Source: a candidate division WWE3 bacterium RIFOXYC2_FULL_42_13 (GTDB lineage Bacteria > Patescibacteriota > WWE3 > UBA101185 > UBA10185). Taken from it: 31,697 nt of DNA. Both the position numbers and the translations under genes were made by a program. Under the pieces are notes generated by a model that searched no databases, was not told where the DNA came from, and saw nothing but the letters and a program-made list of their open reading frames with translations. Shown piece by piece: positions 30,199 to 31,697 of the stretch. Numbering within the stretch: the stretch's first letter is position 1; each line of letters begins with the position of its first letter. The DNA lies in NCBI GenBank assembly GCA_001773255.1, contig MEWF01000011.1:22305-54001 (forward strand), read 5' to 3'.

Positions 30199-30800
30199 TT
30201 TAGGTACTCCTTAAGTGCAATTTTTAGCAGCGAAAATGCAAGTCCGAAAAGCAGTCCCCCTGCAACAAAATAGAAGAAAGGTCTTTGTTCTTGTCTGATA
30301 ACAGGACTGTCCGCTAACGGAGAAACTGAAATGTTTTCATCTGATCCGGTGCTTACTTTCTCGCTGGCGATGAGAAATTTTTTAGAAATTACCGTAAAGG
30401 TATTTATCGATTTGTCGTAATTGTAATCCGTCACGGTAAGTGTAATAACCTGAGGTCCGTTTTTTGCAACCCGATAACTTTTGGAAAGCTTTCTGATGTT
30501 GTTGTCCGTTACGGGAAGTTGCAGTTCGTTTAGTACAGCCCTTTTTAAATCCTGACTTTCCAGCAGCGCGACCGCAGTATTTGTATAGGATTGCGCTGTC
30601 TGTTGGGCGTAATACCCCTCGTAGGTAAAAAACTCAGCACTTGGTTTGTCCGCGATCCTTCCGACGAAATAAGAAAGCTCGGTTTTAAACTTACCGGGAA
30701 GAAATGAGACGGCTAAGCCCAGAAAGCCCCCACATAGTACAAATAAGCCGATTTCGGTGCGTCTTTTATTTAACATTTTAAGTATGTCCTTCAGTTCCAT
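30195..30800 (-). CDS. Wzz/chain-length-determinant-like protein
   Basis: A 201-aa protein with a membrane helix at each end (about 17-35 and 173-195) and an exported helical-beta domain between, the layout of polysaccharide co-polymerases. 'MELKDILKMLNKRRTEIGLFVLCGG' is typical of the Wzz N-terminus. It lacks the proline-rich motif one often sees before the second helix and has no kinase domain. It would set the chain length of a surface polysaccharide together with a Wzy-type protein. An AGAGGGA SD precedes the ATG. Confidence 0.78.
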   Translation of the reverse strand: MELKDILKMLNKRRTEIGLFVLCGGFLGLAVSFLPGKFKTELSYFVGRIADKPSAEFFTYEGYYAQQTAQSYTNTAVALLESQDLKRAVLNELQLPVTDNNIRKLSKSYRVAKNGPQVITLTVTDYNYDKSINTFTVISKKFLIASEKVSTGSDENISVSPLADSPVIRQEQRPFFYFVAGGLLFGLAFSLLKIALKEYLK

Positions 30801-30840
30801 AGGTTCCCTCTGAATTATAGCAACAAATTCCTAATTTAGA

Positions 30841-30900
30841 TTAACAAATCATTGTATCAGTAGACTGCTTTTGGTTATACTTATAACCAGAATTTGTTAA
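30841..30900. promoter_or_regulatory. Promoter with nested palindromes between divergent genes
   Basis: TTGTAT (30852-30857), 18 nt, TATACT (30876-30881) reads toward the SDR gene. The -10 lies in a perfect palindrome TGGTTATA-CT-TATAACCA (30872-30889). Outside it, TTAACAAAT (30841-30849) and ATTTGTTAA (30892-30900) form a second inverted repeat around the whole promoter. A dimeric regulator probably binds here. Confidence 0.6.
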
Positions 30901-30912
30901 GAAACTGCCCTA

Positions 30913-31697
30913 ATGGTCAAAAATCAGTCCATTAAAAAAAATTCGCTCGCCCCGACGATTTTAGTTAGCGGTGGCGCAGGATTTATAGGATCTCATCTTG
31001 TTGAGGCATTGCTTGCCAACGGAGCCAAGGTTTTGGTGGCAGACAATTTTAACACCGGAAAAGAAATTCACGTAAAGCATCTCCTTTCAAACCCTAATTT
31101 TGCTCTTTTCAACGTAGACATAAACGAAGGACTTCCTCCTGAAATTGAAAGTGTAGACTATGTTTTTCACATGGCGGGTCTTGAAGACTACATGTACAGT
31201 AACGACAACCCCACGCTCGACTCTCTTCTTACAAATTCTTTGGGGACGAAAACACTTTTGGACCTGGTACGGCGCTCGGAAGCGAAATTCGTCCTTATTT
31301 CTACGGTTGATGTGTATCAGGGAAGAATGTCTCAGGATGAGCTGGCCAAGTATTTCGGCCTCTCCAAGCCTGAGGAAAATAAATTTAGTTTGATAGAGGC
31401 CAAAAGATTTGCCGAGGCGGTAGTTTGGGAATATTACAAAAAATATGATCTTGACGTTCGCATAGTAAGGCTTCCCGAGGTATACGGTCCGAGAATGAGC
31501 CTGGATTCCAGCGGTGTGATGGGAGTTTACATCAGAACTTTAATCGAGAATAAGGACATTGAAGTTCAGAACGACGGTGTGGAAAAGGAATACTATCTTT
31601 ACGTCTCCGACGCCGTCAGCGGCATCTTAAGGTCAATGTTCAACCAGGAAACAAAAGGGAACATTTACTCTCTGGTACCGGAATCAGCCATCACACA
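30913..31697 (+). CDS. NAD-dependent SDR, UDP-glucuronate decarboxylase-like (3' end outside window)
   Basis: The frame runs from ATG 30913 off the right edge, 261 codons. The Rossmann motif is 'SGGAGFIGSHLVEALL' (19-34). 'NPTLDSLLTNSLGTKTLLDLV', 'FVLISTVDVYQG' and 'VRIVRLPEVYGPRMS' follow the order seen in UDP-glucuronate decarboxylases and related sugar-nucleotide enzymes. The catalytic YxxxK is altered: Lys164 of 'LIEAKRFAE' is present but the Tyr four residues earlier is Leu160. It therefore may be inactive or use another mechanism. The context of envelope genes fits nucleotide-sugar metabolism. Confidence 0.85.
   Translation, partial: MVKNQSIKKNSLAPTILVSGGAGFIGSHLVEALLANGAKVLVADNFNTGKEIHVKHLLSNPNFALFNVDINEGLPPEIESVDYVFHMAGLEDYMYSNDNPTLDSLLTNSLGTKTLLDLVRRSEAKFVLISTVDVYQGRMSQDELAKYFGLSKPEENKFSLIEAKRFAEAVVWEYYKKYDLDVRIVRLPEVYGPRMSLDSSGVMGVYIRTLIENKDIEVQNDGVEKEYYLYVSDAVSGILRSMFNQETKGNIYSLVPESAIT

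Noticed and set aside
1..31697. Recoded TGA (as Gly or Trp), known in some CPR lineages
   Set aside because: TGA ends several genes at the right place (sufU, tatD, the ftsB-like gene) and does not interrupt conserved proteins.
1..31697. CRISPR array, transposase or prophage genes
   Set aside because: No regularly spaced repeats, no transposase or phage structural motifs; the recombinase at 10096 has no recognisable element ends around it.

Overview
The window looks like a piece of a Candidate Phyla Radiation (Patescibacteria) chromosome, perhaps of the Microgenomates/Katanobacteria type. This is an inference from overall character: very compact gene spacing, small versions of universal proteins (a 612-residue AlaRS, a 195-residue SufD), tRNA genes with encoded CCA, a group I intron in a tRNA gene, and a genetic code in which TGA is an ordinary stop. 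I could not run a phylogeny, so the placement is provisional.

Layout. 1-311: 3' end of a SAM methyltransferase. 466-2022 (minus strand): a tRNA-Asn(GUU) gene split by a 572-nt group I intron that carries an HNH endonuclease ORF, followed by an AT-rich two-gene cassette (a HEPN-like protein and a 124-aa protein). 2094-2960 (minus): a DUF1189 membrane protein. 3019-8162: an Fe-S assembly (SUF) operon in the order small winged-helix regulator, sufC, sufB, short sufD, sufS, sufU, DUF1858 protein, ferredoxin. Its promoter overlaps a dyad. 8178-8763: a hibernation factor, then a broken half-copy of tRNA-Ile followed by a complete tRNA-Ile(UAU). 8781-10971 (minus): a GT87-like membrane glycosyltransferase and a tyrosine recombinase. 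11103-15473: FtsB/DivIC-like protein, initiator and elongator tRNA-Met, TrpRS, FtsH and TatD.

15470-24787 is mainly cell-surface polysaccharide work: a GT2 glycosyltransferase, a WecA/TagO-like phosphoglycosyltransferase, a UbiA-family (DPPR-synthase-like) prenyltransferase, an O-antigen ligase/polymerase-like protein, a TPR-like protein and a PEGA-SH3 protein. Mixed in are a YdjM-like membrane protein, an OmpR-type regulator with a dead receiver domain, and two small unknown membrane proteins. 24820-28843: tRNA-Cys, AlaRS, and groES-groEL under a promoter fused to a CIRCE operator, ending at a strong hairpin terminator. 28905-30800 (minus): a Wzz-like protein, RNase HI and a nucleotidyltransferase in one operon. 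30913-end: the start of a UDP-glucuronate decarboxylase-like SDR, behind a palindrome-rich promoter.

Most notable: (i) the intron-split tRNA-Asn, and an apparent intron relic in a half tRNA-Ile that shares the same intron 5' end; (ii) a 92-aa four-cysteine regulator that probably autoregulates the SUF operon; (iii) a recurrent arrangement in which a -10 box lies 6-11 nt before the start codon of first genes, suggesting leaderless mRNAs, while several downstream genes have Shine-Dalgarno sites; (iv) several enzyme-family members that have lost canonical catalytic residues (receiver domain, Xer recombinase, SDR).
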